Origin: Planctomycetaceae bacterium
Lineage (GTDB): Bacteria > Planctomycetota > Planctomycetia > Isosphaerales > Isosphaeraceae
NCBI GenBank assembly: GCA_019232645.1
Contig: JAFANO010000097.1
Coordinates: forward strand, 1 to 17,876
DNA length: 17,876 nucleotides
Direction of reading: 5' to 3'
Position 1 is the stretch's first letter, and every line of letters starts with the position of its first letter. A model generated the notes under the pieces. That model worked only from the letters and a program-made list of their open reading frames with translations. It searched no databases and was not told the origin of the DNA. The position numbers and the translations under genes are program-made. Below are positions 1-8,139 of the stretch, piece by piece.

Positions 1-1
1 A

Positions 2-1555
2 CCTCATCTTCGTAATGCCGGATTGGCATTCGCCGTGCTCGCCCTTGCGAACGGCATCCCCGCCCCGGCGACTGCCCAGAGCGCGGAGCCACACGCCCAA
101 GCGGTGGGACCGCACTCCAGGGACCTTTCTTTGGCCTTCCCCACCGGGGACAAGGGGACGAGTACCATCCTCGTCGAGGCCATCCGTCCCGCGGAGGCGC
201 GGGTCGGACAGCGCTACGAGTACCAGATCCAGGTGACGAACCTCACCAAGGACCTGACCCTCGAGAATGTGAAGATTGTCCAGGACACGCCGGAGCACTT
301 CAGCATCGAGAGCTCCGAGCCGAAACTGGAAGGCGGCAAGGACGGCGAGCAGCACTGGTCGATCGACAGACTCCGTCCCGGCGAGTCGCGGCTGATCAAG
401 GTCCAGGCGATCGGCGACACGGAAGGGACCGTGGACAGTTGCATCCGGGTCAAGTATCAGCCGACCCTCTGCGTCTCGACCCGGTTCGTCAGGGCCGAGA
501 TCCAGGTGACCAAGGAGGCCCCGGAGCGCGTGAACATCTGCGATCCGATCACACTCCGATACACGGTCAAGAACACCGGAAGCGCGGCGCTCCATGGGGT
601 GAAGCTGCGCGACCAGTTGCCCGATGGCCTGGCGTTGACCGACGGCCGGACGGTCGTCTCCTCCGATGTGGGCGACCTCGACGCCGGCGCCTCCAAGGTG
701 GTGACGGCTCACGCCGTCGCGAAGCGGCCGGGGCAATTCTCCAGCCGGGCGATCGCCGAGGGCCCGAACGACCTGAAGGCCCAGTCGGGGAACACGACCA
801 CGGCGGTCAGCGAGGCCGAGCTGGGGATCGAAATCCAAGGCCCCCAGACGGGAGTCGCCAAGGAGAAGCTCGATTACGACGTGAGGGTCTTCAATCGGGG
901 CGACGCGCCCGCCGAGCAGGCCCAGGTGCAGATCAAAGTCGATCCCAAAGTCCGCGTCGTCACCGTCCGGAGGTCGACGAAGGACAAGAATGCCCCCCGG
1001 ATCGAGAGGAACACGCTGACCTGGGACCTGGAGACCATCCAGCCGCAGGACTCGAAGCTGGTCTCGTTCACGGTCCTGCCGCTGGAGAGGGGAGAGATCC
1101 GGCACGACGCCGTCGCGACCACGGTCTGCAGCCGGGGCCGTGAGGCGGTCGCGAGCGCCAAGGCCGAGGCGGCGGCCCGGACCGAGATCCAGGCCATCCC
1201 GGCCCTGCTCCTTGAAATGTACGACTTGGAAGACCCGATCCAGGTCGGACGCACCGAGCAATATCGAATCCAGGTCATCAACCAAGGCGAAGGGGAGGAC
1301 CACAACGTCCAGGTTGTCTGCTCCCTGCCCGAGCAGCTCCAGTTCGTCGATGCTCAGGGGACGACGAAGGCCAGGGTCGAGGGTCAGACGATCCGATTCG
1401 AGCCGATCAAGGAGATGGCGCCGAAGGATAAGGCGGAATGGATGCTCGATGTGAAGGCTGTGAAGCCCGGCGATGTCCGTACGCGTGCGTCCCTCACGAG
1501 CGACTATCTGACCAAGGAGGCCACCGAGACCGAGCCGACGCGGCTCCTCAGATAA
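2..1555 (+). CDS. Secreted DUF11-repeat protein, 5' end outside the window
   Basis: The reading frame is open from base 2 with no in-frame stop and no convincing start (the first possible start is a TTG at 23), so the true start lies upstream. The visible N-terminus is the hydrophobic core of a Sec signal peptide (LAFAVLALANGIPAPATAQS) with an Ala-x-Ala-like cleavage region. About 500 residues follow, containing four Ig-like beta-sandwich repeats of the DUF11 / conserved-repeat type. Each begins with a V..G..Y.Y.I.V.N-like strand (YEYQIQVTN, ITLRYTVKN, LDYDVRVFN, EQYRIQVIN) and continues with a V.v.D.lP segment. Such proteins are exported surface or envelope components in planctomycetes; the precise role is unknown. 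There is no C-terminal membrane anchor or sorting motif. The gene ends with TAA, and no U-tract terminator is visible after it. Confidence 0.85.
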   Translation, partial: PHLRNAGLAFAVLALANGIPAPATAQSAEPHAQAVGPHSRDLSLAFPTGDKGTSTILVEAIRPAEARVGQRYEYQIQVTNLTKDLTLENVKIVQDTPEHFSIESSEPKLEGGKDGEQHWSIDRLRPGESRLIKVQAIGDTEGTVDSCIRVKYQPTLCVSTRFVRAEIQVTKEAPERVNICDPITLRYTVKNTGSAALHGVKLRDQLPDGLALTDGRTVVSSDVGDLDAGASKVVTAHAVAKRPGQFSSRAIAEGPNDLKAQSGNTTTAVSEAELGIEIQGPQTGVAKEKLDYDVRVFNRGDAPAEQAQVQIKVDPKVRVVTVRRSTKDKNAPRIERNTLTWDLETIQPQDSKLVSFTVLPLERGEIRHDAVATTVCSRGREAVASAKAEAAARTEIQAIPALLLEMYDLEDPIQVGRTEQYRIQVINQGEGEDHNVQVVCSLPEQLQFVDAQGTTKARVEGQTIRFEPIKEMAPKDKAEWMLDVKAVKPGDVRTRASLTSDYLTKEATETEPTRLLR

Positions 1556-1973
1556 TCGAGACGACCGTCCGAAACAGGCAACGAGGGCGCCGGGCGAAGG
1601 AATGCCCTGCGTCCCTGTGCGAACCACCCGAATCATCCGATCGCTATCCCATCCCCTGATCGGGGTCCATTGGATCCCACGGCCTCCATGGTTGCATCGT
1701 AGCAACGTTGCAGCCACCTCCTCGTCCTGACTCTTGAGCCAATCCCGCGTCCTTCGGCACGCTGAGCCTCGAGGTCTTCACTGGAATTGCCTGCCGACAC
1801 GGGACCTGCGACGACAACCGTCGTCTGATCGGGCCCGGGCCGCCGTCCCGCCCTGCGCAAGAACGGGATTTTCGGGGCGGGTTGACCACAACGCGACGGA
1901 CACTGTTCTAAGTTATTTCGGGACAGTGTCGTCGAACAGGCCGAGGGGCCAGCTTCCAAGGGAAGCAACGCTC
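1556..1973. other. Intergenic region upstream of the Ser/Thr kinase
   Basis: No convincing gene in 418 bases. An in-frame upward extension of the kinase frame to a TTG at 1734 exists, but its sequence is unlike protein and there is no ribosome site there. The region holds short palindromes: the 10-bp GCAACGTTGC at 1702-1711 and a 6-bp stem GACGAC/GTCGTC with an AACC loop at 1810-1825. It also holds the longer inverted repeat described separately just before the kinase. No U-tract terminator for the upstream gene was seen. Confidence 0.6.
1882..1930 (+). promoter_or_regulatory. Possible promoter with inverted-repeat operator before the kinase
   Basis: A TTGACC (1882-1887) resembles a -35 box and a TCTAAG (1907-1912) a weak -10, but the 19-base spacing is long. 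The putative -10 sits inside an inverted repeat: GACACTGTTC (1899-1908) and GGACAGTGTC (1921-1930) pair over 10 positions with one G-T, leaving a 12-base AT-rich loop. The right arm ends 43 bases before the kinase ATG. The arrangement fits an operator overlapping a promoter; a leader hairpin is the alternative. Confidence 0.35.
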
Positions 1974-3545
1974 ATGAAACCTCCTGTCCGGTTGATCTGC
2001 GGCGATTGTTTGCAGAGCGTGGAACTGTACCTGGAGGGTTCATCGGATTCCCCGCCGCTCTGTCCGAACTGTGGTGGCACGATCGAGGGCCCGCCGAGCA
2101 TGCTGGATTCGGGGACCCGCGAGGCCACCCGGCCGCTCCCCGAGACCACCCAGCCGTTCTCGCCCGAGGTCTCTTCCCGCGACACGACGCTCTGGATCGA
2201 GCGGTGGAGCAAGGGATCGCTCGGGACCGTCGGACGGTTCCAGCTTCGCGAGCTGCTGGGCGACGGCGGGTTCGGGGAGGTCTTCCTGGCGTACGACCCT
2301 CGGCTCGACCGGGACGTGGCGCTGAAGGTGCTCAAGCTGGCCAACCCGGACGATCGGGTGGTGCAGCGGTTCTTCCGCGAGGCCCGCGCCGCGGCCCGGC
2401 TGGATCACCCGAACATCGTGACGGTCCACGATGCCGGCCATGACGACGGCCGGTGCTGGATCGCCTACCAGTACGTCGCGGGCCGCACCTTATCGCGGCC
2501 GCGCGACCGGCGGATGGACGTGGCCGCCGTCGCCCGCCTCATCCGCGACCTGGCCGACGCGCTCGACCACGCGCACCGGCAGGAGGTCTTCCATCGCGAC
2601 CTGAAGCCGGCCAACATCCTGGTCGACGACCGTGGCCGTCCCCACCTGACCGACTTCGGCCTGGCGCGGCGGGCCGACCTCGACTCGGACCTGACGCGCG
2701 ACGGGGCGATCCTCGGCACCCCGGCCTACATGAGCCCCGAGCAGGCCGGCGGCCGGAGCCACCTGGCCGACGAGCGGAGCGACGTCTTCAGCCTCGGCGT
2801 GATCTTCTTCGAGCTGCTCTGCGGGCGACGGCCCGTCGACCTCCCGAGTGAGGCCCCCGCCTGGCTGTCCAAGGCATGCAATCCTGCCCCCCCGCCCCGA
2901 CCTCGCACGATCGACCGCACGATCCCCGCCGCGCTCGATCGGATCTGCTTGAAGACCCTGGACGTCAATCCCGAGGGCCGCTACCCCAGCGCCCGCGCCC
3001 TGGCCGCCGACCTCGATCGCTGGCTCGATCGCCGCACGAGGGCGACGGCCCTCTCGACCCCACTGGTCCGCATCGCGCCGGGGGTCATTGCGGCGTTGCT
3101 CTTGATCCTTGACCTGAGCTTCGCGTTCGCGCCCGTCGAGCGATCGAAGCCGCCGGGCCCCATCAACACCCCGAAGTCCGAGTCGTCCCACGCCCCGCCG
3201 CCCCGACCGGCGACAGGGGCCGACGCCGCGCCGGTCCTCAAGTCCGAGCCGTCCCACGCCCCGCCGCCCCGACCGGCGACAGGGGCCGACACCGCGCCGG
3301 TCCGACGATCCCCCATCCCCGTACTCCCGGGGGCCGCCGACGGTGTCGCCCTGGTGGGCAACCGCAATAAGAAGACCTATCACCTCTCGACGTGCAAGGA
3401 CGCCTCGAACATGGCGCCAACCAACCGGATCCCCTTCGCCAGCATCGCCCAGGCGGAGTCCTGTGGTTTCACCCCGTGCAAGAACTGCCGGCCATCGACG
3501 TCGAGGGCCGTCACGCCCGGAGGGGATGCCCGTCCTCCGAATTGA
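1974..3545 (+). CDS. Membrane Ser/Thr protein kinase with N-terminal zinc ribbon and C-terminal Ada-like zinc module
   Basis: 523 residues from the ATG at 1974, chosen because a purine-rich AAGGGAAG precedes it and the protein begins at once with a zinc ribbon (C9, C12, C30, C33). The kinase domain (about 88-355) has every Hanks landmark: glycine loop GDGGFGEV (96-103), lysine K118, E136, HRDLKPAN (207-214), DFG (227-229) and SPE (254-256), so it should be active. A hydrophobic helix (about 366-386) anchors it in the membrane. Beyond it come two copies of a 22-residue Pro-rich repeat (401-444) and a module at about 457-507 with H470, C474, C502 and C505. That spacing matches the Ada zinc-binding fold, with His where Ada carries its methyl-accepting Cys38. 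By topology the module is probably extracytoplasmic. The substrate is unknown. It lies next to the phosphate regulator kinase but has its own leader. Confidence 0.9.
   Translation: MKPPVRLICGDCLQSVELYLEGSSDSPPLCPNCGGTIEGPPSMLDSGTREATRPLPETTQPFSPEVSSRDTTLWIERWSKGSLGTVGRFQLRELLGDGGFGEVFLAYDPRLDRDVALKVLKLANPDDRVVQRFFREARAAARLDHPNIVTVHDAGHDDGRCWIAYQYVAGRTLSRPRDRRMDVAAVARLIRDLADALDHAHRQEVFHRDLKPANILVDDRGRPHLTDFGLARRADLDSDLTRDGAILGTPAYMSPEQAGGRSHLADERSDVFSLGVIFFELLCGRRPVDLPSEAPAWLSKACNPAPPPRPRTIDRTIPAALDRICLKTLDVNPEGRYPSARALAADLDRWLDRRTRATALSTPLVRIAPGVIAALLLILDLSFAFAPVERSKPPGPINTPKSESSHAPPPRPATGADAAPVLKSEPSHAPPPRPATGADTAPVRRSPIPVLPGAADGVALVGNRNKKTYHLSTCKDASNMAPTNRIPFASIAQAESCGFTPCKNCRPSTSRAVTPGGDARPPN
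3174..3305 (+). repeat. 66-bp tandem duplication inside the kinase gene
   Basis: Two adjacent, nearly identical 66-base units (3174-3239 and 3240-3305) differ at only a few positions. Each encodes a 22-residue unit of the form KSE(S/P)SHAPPPRPATGAD followed by (A/T)APV. The duplication keeps the reading frame and lengthens the linker between the membrane helix and the C-terminal zinc module. Near identity at DNA level suggests a recent slippage event. Confidence 0.85.
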
Positions 3546-3554
3546 TCGCGCATG

Positions 3555-3583
3555 TTGACCCGCGGCGTACACCTCCCGATACT
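3555..3583 (+). promoter_or_regulatory. Sigma-70-like promoter for the phosphate sensor kinase
   Basis: TTGACC (3555-3560) matches the -35 consensus at five of six positions. GATACT (3578-3583) matches the -10 consensus at four of six, with an ideal 17-base spacer. It begins 9 bases after the stop codon of the upstream kinase, and would give a leader of about 110 bases before the ATG at 3700. Confidence 0.5.
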
Positions 3584-3655
3584 GAACCCGACGCGCGAGG
3601 AGAGGCCATCGTGCTCGGCGCGTTCGTCCCGTGGGTCGGGCGCGGCGAGGCCCAT

Positions 3656-3676
3656 CCCCGGAGCGAATCTCCGGGG
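3656..3676 (+). other. Perfect 8-bp hairpin in the leader of the sensor kinase
   Basis: CCCCGGAG (3656-3663) and CTCCGGGG (3669-3676) are perfectly complementary around a CGAAT loop. The hairpin is followed by AGGGTCAC and then the ribosome-binding stretch GTAGAGGGCGG before the ATG at 3700. It lacks a U-run, so it is unlikely to be an intrinsic terminator. It could tune translation or mRNA stability. Its GGGGAGG-x-GTCAC tail resembles the right-end hairpins seen near 17316. Confidence 0.6.
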
Positions 3677-3699
3677 AGGGTCACGGGGTAGAGGGCGGC

Positions 3700-5019
3700 A
3701 TGGTCCCTGTCGGCGTTGTGGTCGTCCTGACGATCATCCTGGCGATCCTGGGGGTGGTGCTGGTCGGCTGGGTCAGGGCCCTGGGGGAGCTCCGGCGCGG
3801 GGTGGAGGCGCTGGGCGAGGGCAAGCCGGCCCGGCCGATCCTGTCGCGCGTCGGCGGCCCGGTCGGCCGGCTGGCGCAACTGTTCGACACGATCGCCCCC
3901 CAGCTCGAGGATCGGATCGCCCGGCTGGAGCAGGATCGCCAGCAGCTCCGGGCGGTCCTCAGCGGGATGGCCGAGGGCGTCATCGCCATCGACGCGCGGC
4001 GCCGGCTCCTGTTCGCCAACGCCAGCGCCAACCGGCTGTTCGGGCTCGACGGCGGGGCGGTGGGCAAGCTCATCCCCGAGCTGATCCGGAGCCCGCGGGT
4101 CCAGGAGGCGGTCGAGGCGACGCTCTCCGGGCCGGGGCCGTTCCAGGGGGAGATCGCCCTGGCGACCCGCGAGTCGTTGCTCCGCGTCCATGCGCGGGTC
4201 CTGGCCGTGCATGGCACCCCCCTTCCCGGCTCGCCGCCGCCCGGGGCGGTCCTGGTCTTCCACGACGTGACCGAGCTCCGCCGGCTGGAACGGATGCGCC
4301 AGGACTTCGTCGCCAACGTCTCGCACGAGCTGAAGACCCCGCTCGCCTCGATCAAGGCGTATACCGAGACCCTCCTCGACTGGGCCCTGCACGACGAGTC
4401 GGTCAACGTCCGGTTCCTGGAACGGATCGAGGAGCAGGCCGACCGGCTCAACCAGCTCATCCTCGACCTGCTGAGCCTGGCCCGGATCGAGTCGGGTCAG
4501 GAGGTCTACGAGCACGTGCCGCTCTCGCTGGCCCCGCTGCTCGACGCCTGCGTCGAATCCCACCGCGGACGCGCCGTGGCCAAGAGCCTGTCGCTCAGCC
4601 TCGAGCTCGGCCCGCTCGACGACACGACGCTCGTCCTGGCCGACGAGGAGGCGGTCCGCCAGATCATCGACAACCTGATCGACAACGCCATCAAGTACAC
4701 CCCCGACGGCGGCTCGGTCCGCGTCTCGTGCCGCCTCGACGGCGACGCGATCGCCATCGAGGTCGCCGACACCGGCATCGGCATCCCCCGCGACGACCTG
4801 CCGCGCGTCTTCGAGCGGTTCTATCGCGTCGACAAGGCGCGGAGCCGCGAGCTGGGCGGCACCGGGCTCGGCCTCTCGATCGTCAAGCACCTGGTCCAGT
4901 CGATCGGCGGCCAGATCACCGTCGACAGCCGCGTCGGCGCCGGCTCCCAATTCACCGTGCAACTGCCCCGCTTCTGCCCGTCGTCGCCCCGCGGCGAGAG
5001 TGGCCCGGCGCGGGCGTGA
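3700..5019 (+). CDS. phoR: PhoR-type phosphate sensor histidine kinase
   Basis: 439 residues from the ATG at 3700. An upstream in-frame GTG (3631) would add a charged leader in front of the membrane helix and is less likely. One hydrophobic helix (2-24) is followed by a linker and a PAS domain (about 82-190; VLSGMAEGVIAIDARRRLLF), with no sizeable extracytoplasmic sensor domain, as in E. coli PhoR. The dimerisation domain carries the phospho-accepting His209 in SHELKTPL. The ATPase domain has the N box (DNLIDNAIKYTP, N329), the G1 box DTGIG (357-361), the F box FERFYR (371-376) and the G2 box GGTGLGL (386-392). All catalytic motifs are intact. Kinases of this build phosphorylate PhoB/PhoP regulators under phosphate starvation; the adjacent pst operon and the PhoB-type gene at 9190 support that role. 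The symbol rests on domain build and context. Confidence 0.9.
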   Translation: MVPVGVVVVLTIILAILGVVLVGWVRALGELRRGVEALGEGKPARPILSRVGGPVGRLAQLFDTIAPQLEDRIARLEQDRQQLRAVLSGMAEGVIAIDARRRLLFANASANRLFGLDGGAVGKLIPELIRSPRVQEAVEATLSGPGPFQGEIALATRESLLRVHARVLAVHGTPLPGSPPPGAVLVFHDVTELRRLERMRQDFVANVSHELKTPLASIKAYTETLLDWALHDESVNVRFLERIEEQADRLNQLILDLLSLARIESGQEVYEHVPLSLAPLLDACVESHRGRAVAKSLSLSLELGPLDDTTLVLADEEAVRQIIDNLIDNAIKYTPDGGSVRVSCRLDGDAIAIEVADTGIGIPRDDLPRVFERFYRVDKARSRELGGTGLGLSIVKHLVQSIGGQITVDSRVGAGSQFTVQLPRFCPSSPRGESGPARA

Positions 5020-5047
5020 GGGCGGCCGACGCGCGATCGCTCGGACG

Positions 5048-5104
5048 CTTCACATAATCTTCATGAAAGATCCTTGCGCAATCTTCATGAAAGATTGGTA
5101 GACT
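5048..5104 (+). promoter_or_regulatory. Pho-box-like repeats and -10 of the pstS promoter
   Basis: CTTCACA (5048-5054), TAAT, CTTCATG (5059-5065) is a pair of 7-mers at an 11-base period, the architecture of PhoB boxes. A 16-base block, AATCTTCATGAAAGAT, occurs twice without a mismatch at 5056-5071 and 5080-5095, 24 bases apart. The last CTTCATG (5083-5089) ends 9 bases before a -10-like TAGACT (5099-5104). PhoB-activated promoters typically have the box in place of the -35. The repeats stand out as an AT-rich island in GC-rich surroundings. The predicted leader to the pstS ATG is about 70 bases. Confidence 0.7.
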
Positions 5105-5180
5105 CGGGCTGACCTTGCCTCCCGGATCAAGGCATCGGGTCGTCAAGCTCGGAACGATCTACCTCCGAGGAAAGCAACGC

Positions 5181-6164
5181 ATGCGTATCCCATGGAAAAT
5201 CGGACTCACGGCGGGATCGCTCCTGGGGATCGTGGCGGTCGTGCTCTCCCCCGCTCTGACCGGCTGTGGCGGCAAGAGCGCGGAAGAGTCCTCCGCGCCC
5301 AAGGAGATCGTGGTCGATGGCTCCAGCACCGTCTTCCGGATCAGCGGCGCCGCGCAGGAGGCGTATAGCAAGGTCAACCACGACGTGACGGTGATCGTCG
5401 ACAATCACGGGACCGGCGGGGGCTTCAGCCGCTACCTCAAGGGCGAGGTGGACATCGTCGACGCGTCGCGGTCCGCCAAGGACGACGAGGAGGCCGCGGC
5501 CAAGACGAACGGCCTCGATTGGACCCGATTCCTCGTGGGATACGACGGCATCACCCTCGTGGTCAACCCCAAGAACGACTTCGTCAAGTCGCTGACCGTC
5601 GAGCAGTTGAAGAAGATCTGGGAGCCGGACAGCAAGGTGAAGACCTGGAAGGACGTGGACCCGTCCTGGCCCGATCGCAAGATCGTGCTGTATTGCCCCG
5701 ACAAGGACTCGGGCACGTTCGACTTCTTCACCGAGGCGATCGTCGGCAAGGCCAAGAGCCAGCGCGGCGACGTCCAGGCCAGCTCCGACGACAACATCCT
5801 GGTCAAGGGCGTGGCCGGTGACGAGGACGGCCTGGGCTACTTCGGGTTCGCCTACTATGTCGCGAACAAGGACAAGCTCCGCGCCGTCGCCGTCCAGAAC
5901 GGCCCCGACGCCAAGCCCGTCCTGCCGACCCACGAGACCATCCTGAACAAGAGCTACGCCCCGCTCTCGCGACCTCTTTATATCTATGTCAAGAACTCGG
6001 CGCTGAAACGGCCCGAGGTGTACGCGTTCGTCAAGTTCTACCTTGACGAGGTCGCAACCCTGACGGAAAAGGCCGGATACGTCGCCCCGCACGACGACGA
6101 CAAGGCCGCCAACCAGAAGGCGTTGCCGGCCCCGCCATCCGCGACCGCGGCCGCCGCGAAGTAG
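5181..6164 (+). CDS. pstS: Phosphate ABC transporter substrate-binding lipoprotein PstS (SphX-like)
   Basis: 327 residues from the ATG at 5181, preceded by GAGGAAAG at good spacing; an upstream in-frame start at 5115 lies close to the promoter and is rejected. The N-terminus is a lipoprotein signal peptide with lipobox LTGC, the lipidated residue being C29. The binding domain (about 40-305) has the PstS landmarks DGSST (46-50), GTGGG (77-81), DSGTFDFF (176-183) and GLGYFGFAYY (217-226), which line the phosphate site in this family. The tail (about 306-327) is Ala/Pro-rich and low complexity. It captures inorganic phosphate outside the cytoplasmic membrane and hands it to PstCA. It heads the pstSCAB operon behind a Pho-box-like promoter. 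Confidence 0.94.
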   Translation: MRIPWKIGLTAGSLLGIVAVVLSPALTGCGGKSAEESSAPKEIVVDGSSTVFRISGAAQEAYSKVNHDVTVIVDNHGTGGGFSRYLKGEVDIVDASRSAKDDEEAAAKTNGLDWTRFLVGYDGITLVVNPKNDFVKSLTVEQLKKIWEPDSKVKTWKDVDPSWPDRKIVLYCPDKDSGTFDFFTEAIVGKAKSQRGDVQASSDDNILVKGVAGDEDGLGYFGFAYYVANKDKLRAVAVQNGPDAKPVLPTHETILNKSYAPLSRPLYIYVKNSALKRPEVYAFVKFYLDEVATLTEKAGYVAPHDDDKAANQKALPAPPSATAAAAK

Positions 6165-6168
6165 GCGC

Positions 6169-6184
6169 CCCGCCTTCGGGCGGG
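6169..6184 (+). other. UUCG tetraloop hairpin between pstS and pstC
   Basis: CCCGCC (6169-6174), TTCG (6175-6178) and GGCGGG (6179-6184) form a perfect 6-bp stem closed by a C(UUCG)G tetraloop, an exceptionally stable RNA loop. It starts 4 bases after the pstS stop and has no U-tract. Hairpins here in transporter operons commonly protect the binding-protein message or attenuate downstream transcription, giving more binding protein than permease. That role is inferred from position. Confidence 0.65.
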
Positions 6185-6227
6185 CCCGACGCCGTCGTGC
6201 CCGCCCGTCTCTTCCGAGGAAGCATCG

Positions 6228-7181
6228 GTGTCTGCCCTCACCCGCCACATCCCCGCGTCGCATTCCGGGCTCTGGGCCGGCCCCTCGCGGTTCCGATCGC
6301 TCACCGAGGCCGGCGTCGGCGCGTTCCTGCTGCTGTGCGCGACGATCACCGTCTTGACGACGGCCGGCATCATCCTCGTGCTCGGGCTCGAAACGCTGGA
6401 GTTCTTCGAGAAGTCCAAGGTCGGCCTGCTCCACTTCCTGACCGGGACCGTGCTGAACCCCGAGGGGGGGAAGTACGGGATCTTGCCGCTGATCTGGGGG
6501 ACCTTCCAGGTCGCCGCGGGCTCGTCGGTGATCGCGCTGCCGATCGGGCTGCTCAGCGCCATCTATCTGAGCGAGTATGCCCCGAGTCGGGTCCGCGCGG
6601 TCCTCAAGCCGGCGCTGGAGCTGCTGGCGGGCATCCCGACCATCGTCTACGGCTACCTCGCGCTGCTCCTGGTGACCCCCGTCCTGAAGGCGATCTTCGA
6701 GCCGATGGGGATCCCCGTCTCGACGTTCAACGTGGCCAGCGCCTGCATCGTGGTCGGGGTGATGATCATCCCGCTGGTCTCGTCGCTGAGCGAGGACGTG
6801 CTGTCGGCCGTCCCTCGGGGCCTGCGCGAGGCGGGCTACGCCCTGGGGGCGACGAAGTTCGAGGTCTCGACCCGGATCGTCCTGCCGGCGGGCCTGTCGG
6901 GGGTGATGGCGTCGTTCATCCTGGCCGTCAGCCGGGCGATCGGCGAGACGATGGCGGTCGTGCTGGCCGCCGGGATGCGCCCGCAGATCACCCTGAACCC
7001 GTTCGACTCATGCGAGACGATGACCACCTACATCGTCTCGGTGACCGGGGGCGAGGCCTCTTACGGCTCGCCCGAGTACCTCTCGCTGTTCGCCGTCGGG
7101 ATGGCGCTCTTCCTCAGCACGCTCGCCCTCAACCTCCTGTCGGAAATTGTGTTGCGTCGCTATCGCGAGGTCTACCGATGA
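6228..7181 (+). CDS. pstC: Phosphate ABC transporter permease PstC
   Basis: 317 residues from a GTG at 6228, chosen because GAGGA (6216-6220) lies 7 bases upstream and the protein then starts just before the first membrane helix. Six membrane helices are visible at roughly 29-54, 92-116, 131-155, 167-186, 226-248 and 284-306. The cytoplasmic EAA loop that docks on the ATPase is at about 201-225 ([13 protein letters not shown], then LPAGLSG). [10 protein letters not shown] (235-244) and [12 protein letters not shown] (135-146) are typical of PstC. It forms the inner-membrane phosphate channel with PstA. Its stop overlaps the pstA start in ATGA, indicating translational coupling. Confidence 0.93.
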   Translation: MSALTRHIPASHSGLWAGPSRFRSLTEAGVGAFLLLCATITVLTTAGIILVLGLETLEFFEKSKVGLLHFLTGTVLNPEGGKYGILPLIWGTFQVAAGSSVIALPIGLLSAIYLSEYAPSRVRAVLKPALELLAGIPTIVYGYLALLLVTPVLKAIFEPMGIPVSTFNVASACIVVGVMIIPLVSSLSEDVLSAVPRGLREAGYALGATKFEVSTRIVLPAGLSGVMASFILAVSRAIGETMAVVLAAGMRPQITLNPFDSCETMTTYIVSVTGGEASYGSPEYLSLFAVGMALFLSTLALNLLSEIVLRRYREVYR

Positions 7182-8131
7182 GCCGGCCGGCCTCCTCCTT
7201 GTATGAGCCCCATCGCCGGATCCGGGTGCTGGCCGGCCCGGTCTTCGGGGCCGCGTGCTTCCTGGCGACGCTGACGGGCGTGGTCGTGCTCTCGGTGCTG
7301 CTGGGGTCGATCATCGCCACCGTCCTCCACCGGCCGGGGGTCCACCCCTGGTATGACGTGGCGAGCAACACTCGCGACCTGTACGAGTTCCTCAAGGCGC
7401 TGGTGACGCGGGTCCGGTCGCGCGACCCGGCGCTGGCCGGGTTCCGGATCGGGATCGTCGGGAGCCTCTGGCTGCTGGTCCTGGTGGCCGTCTTCGCCAT
7501 CCCGGTCGGCATCGGCGCGGCGGTCTTCCTGGAGGAGTACGCCCCTCCGGGCCGGCTCCGCCGGGTCATCCAGACGAACATCGCCAACCTCGCCGGGGTG
7601 CCGTCGATCGTCTACGGGATCCTCGGCCTGGCGCTGTTCGTGCGGGCGTTCGGCCTGAACCGCCTGGCGCTGGGGCCGACGCTCTGGGCCGGCGGGCTGA
7701 CCCTCGGGCTGCTGATCCTGCCGGTCATCGTCATCGCCACGCAGGAGGCGCTGCGGACCGTGCCGAGCTCGCTCCGCCAGGCCGCTCTGGCGCTGGGCGC
7801 GACCCACTGGCAGGTCATCCGCGACCACGTCCTGCCCGTCGCGCTGCCGGGCATCCTGACCGGGACGATCCTCGGCTTGTCGCGGGCGATCGGCGAGACC
7901 GCCCCGCTCCTGATGGTCGGCGCCGCCGGTTCGATCCTCCGGCTGCCGAGGGGGCCGGGCGACCGCTACACCGCGCTACCGGTCGAGATATATAATTATG
8001 CCAAGGAACCCAGCGCCGAATTCTCGACCATCGCCGCGGGGGGGATCCTGATCCTGGTGGTCCTCCTGCTGTCGATGAACGCGGTCGCCATCTTCATCCG
8101 GAACCGCTACAGCCGTTCCGTCCGAGGCTAA
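7178..8131 (+). CDS. pstA: Phosphate ABC transporter permease PstA
   Basis: 317 residues from the ATG at 7178, which overlaps the pstC stop by four bases. The protein starts with a short cytoplasmic tail and a helix at about 22-49. A roughly 40-residue segment (50-88) precedes the transporter domain. Family signatures are [19 protein letters not shown] (136-154), the EAA loop [13 protein letters not shown] with [11 protein letters not shown] (201-229), and [13 protein letters not shown] (234-246). The last helix lies near 286-306. It is the second half of the phosphate permease. The same open frame extends far upstream through pstC, but that extension is antisense-like noise and not part of the gene. 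Confidence 0.93.
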   Translation: MSRPASSLYEPHRRIRVLAGPVFGAACFLATLTGVVVLSVLLGSIIATVLHRPGVHPWYDVASNTRDLYEFLKALVTRVRSRDPALAGFRIGIVGSLWLLVLVAVFAIPVGIGAAVFLEEYAPPGRLRRVIQTNIANLAGVPSIVYGILGLALFVRAFGLNRLALGPTLWAGGLTLGLLILPVIVIATQEALRTVPSSLRQAALALGATHWQVIRDHVLPVALPGILTGTILGLSRAIGETAPLLMVGAAGSILRLPRGPGDRYTALPVEIYNYAKEPSAEFSTIAAGGILILVVLLLSMNAVAIFIRNRYSRSVRG

Positions 8132-8139
8132 GCTCTTCC

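Noticed and set aside
3511..4962. A 483-codon minus-strand frame across the sensor kinase
   Set aside because: Shadow of the histidine kinase with low-complexity content and no start signal.
6197..7177. In-frame extension of pstA upstream through pstC
   Set aside because: The region encodes PstC in another frame, and pstA has its own ATG overlapping the pstC stop.
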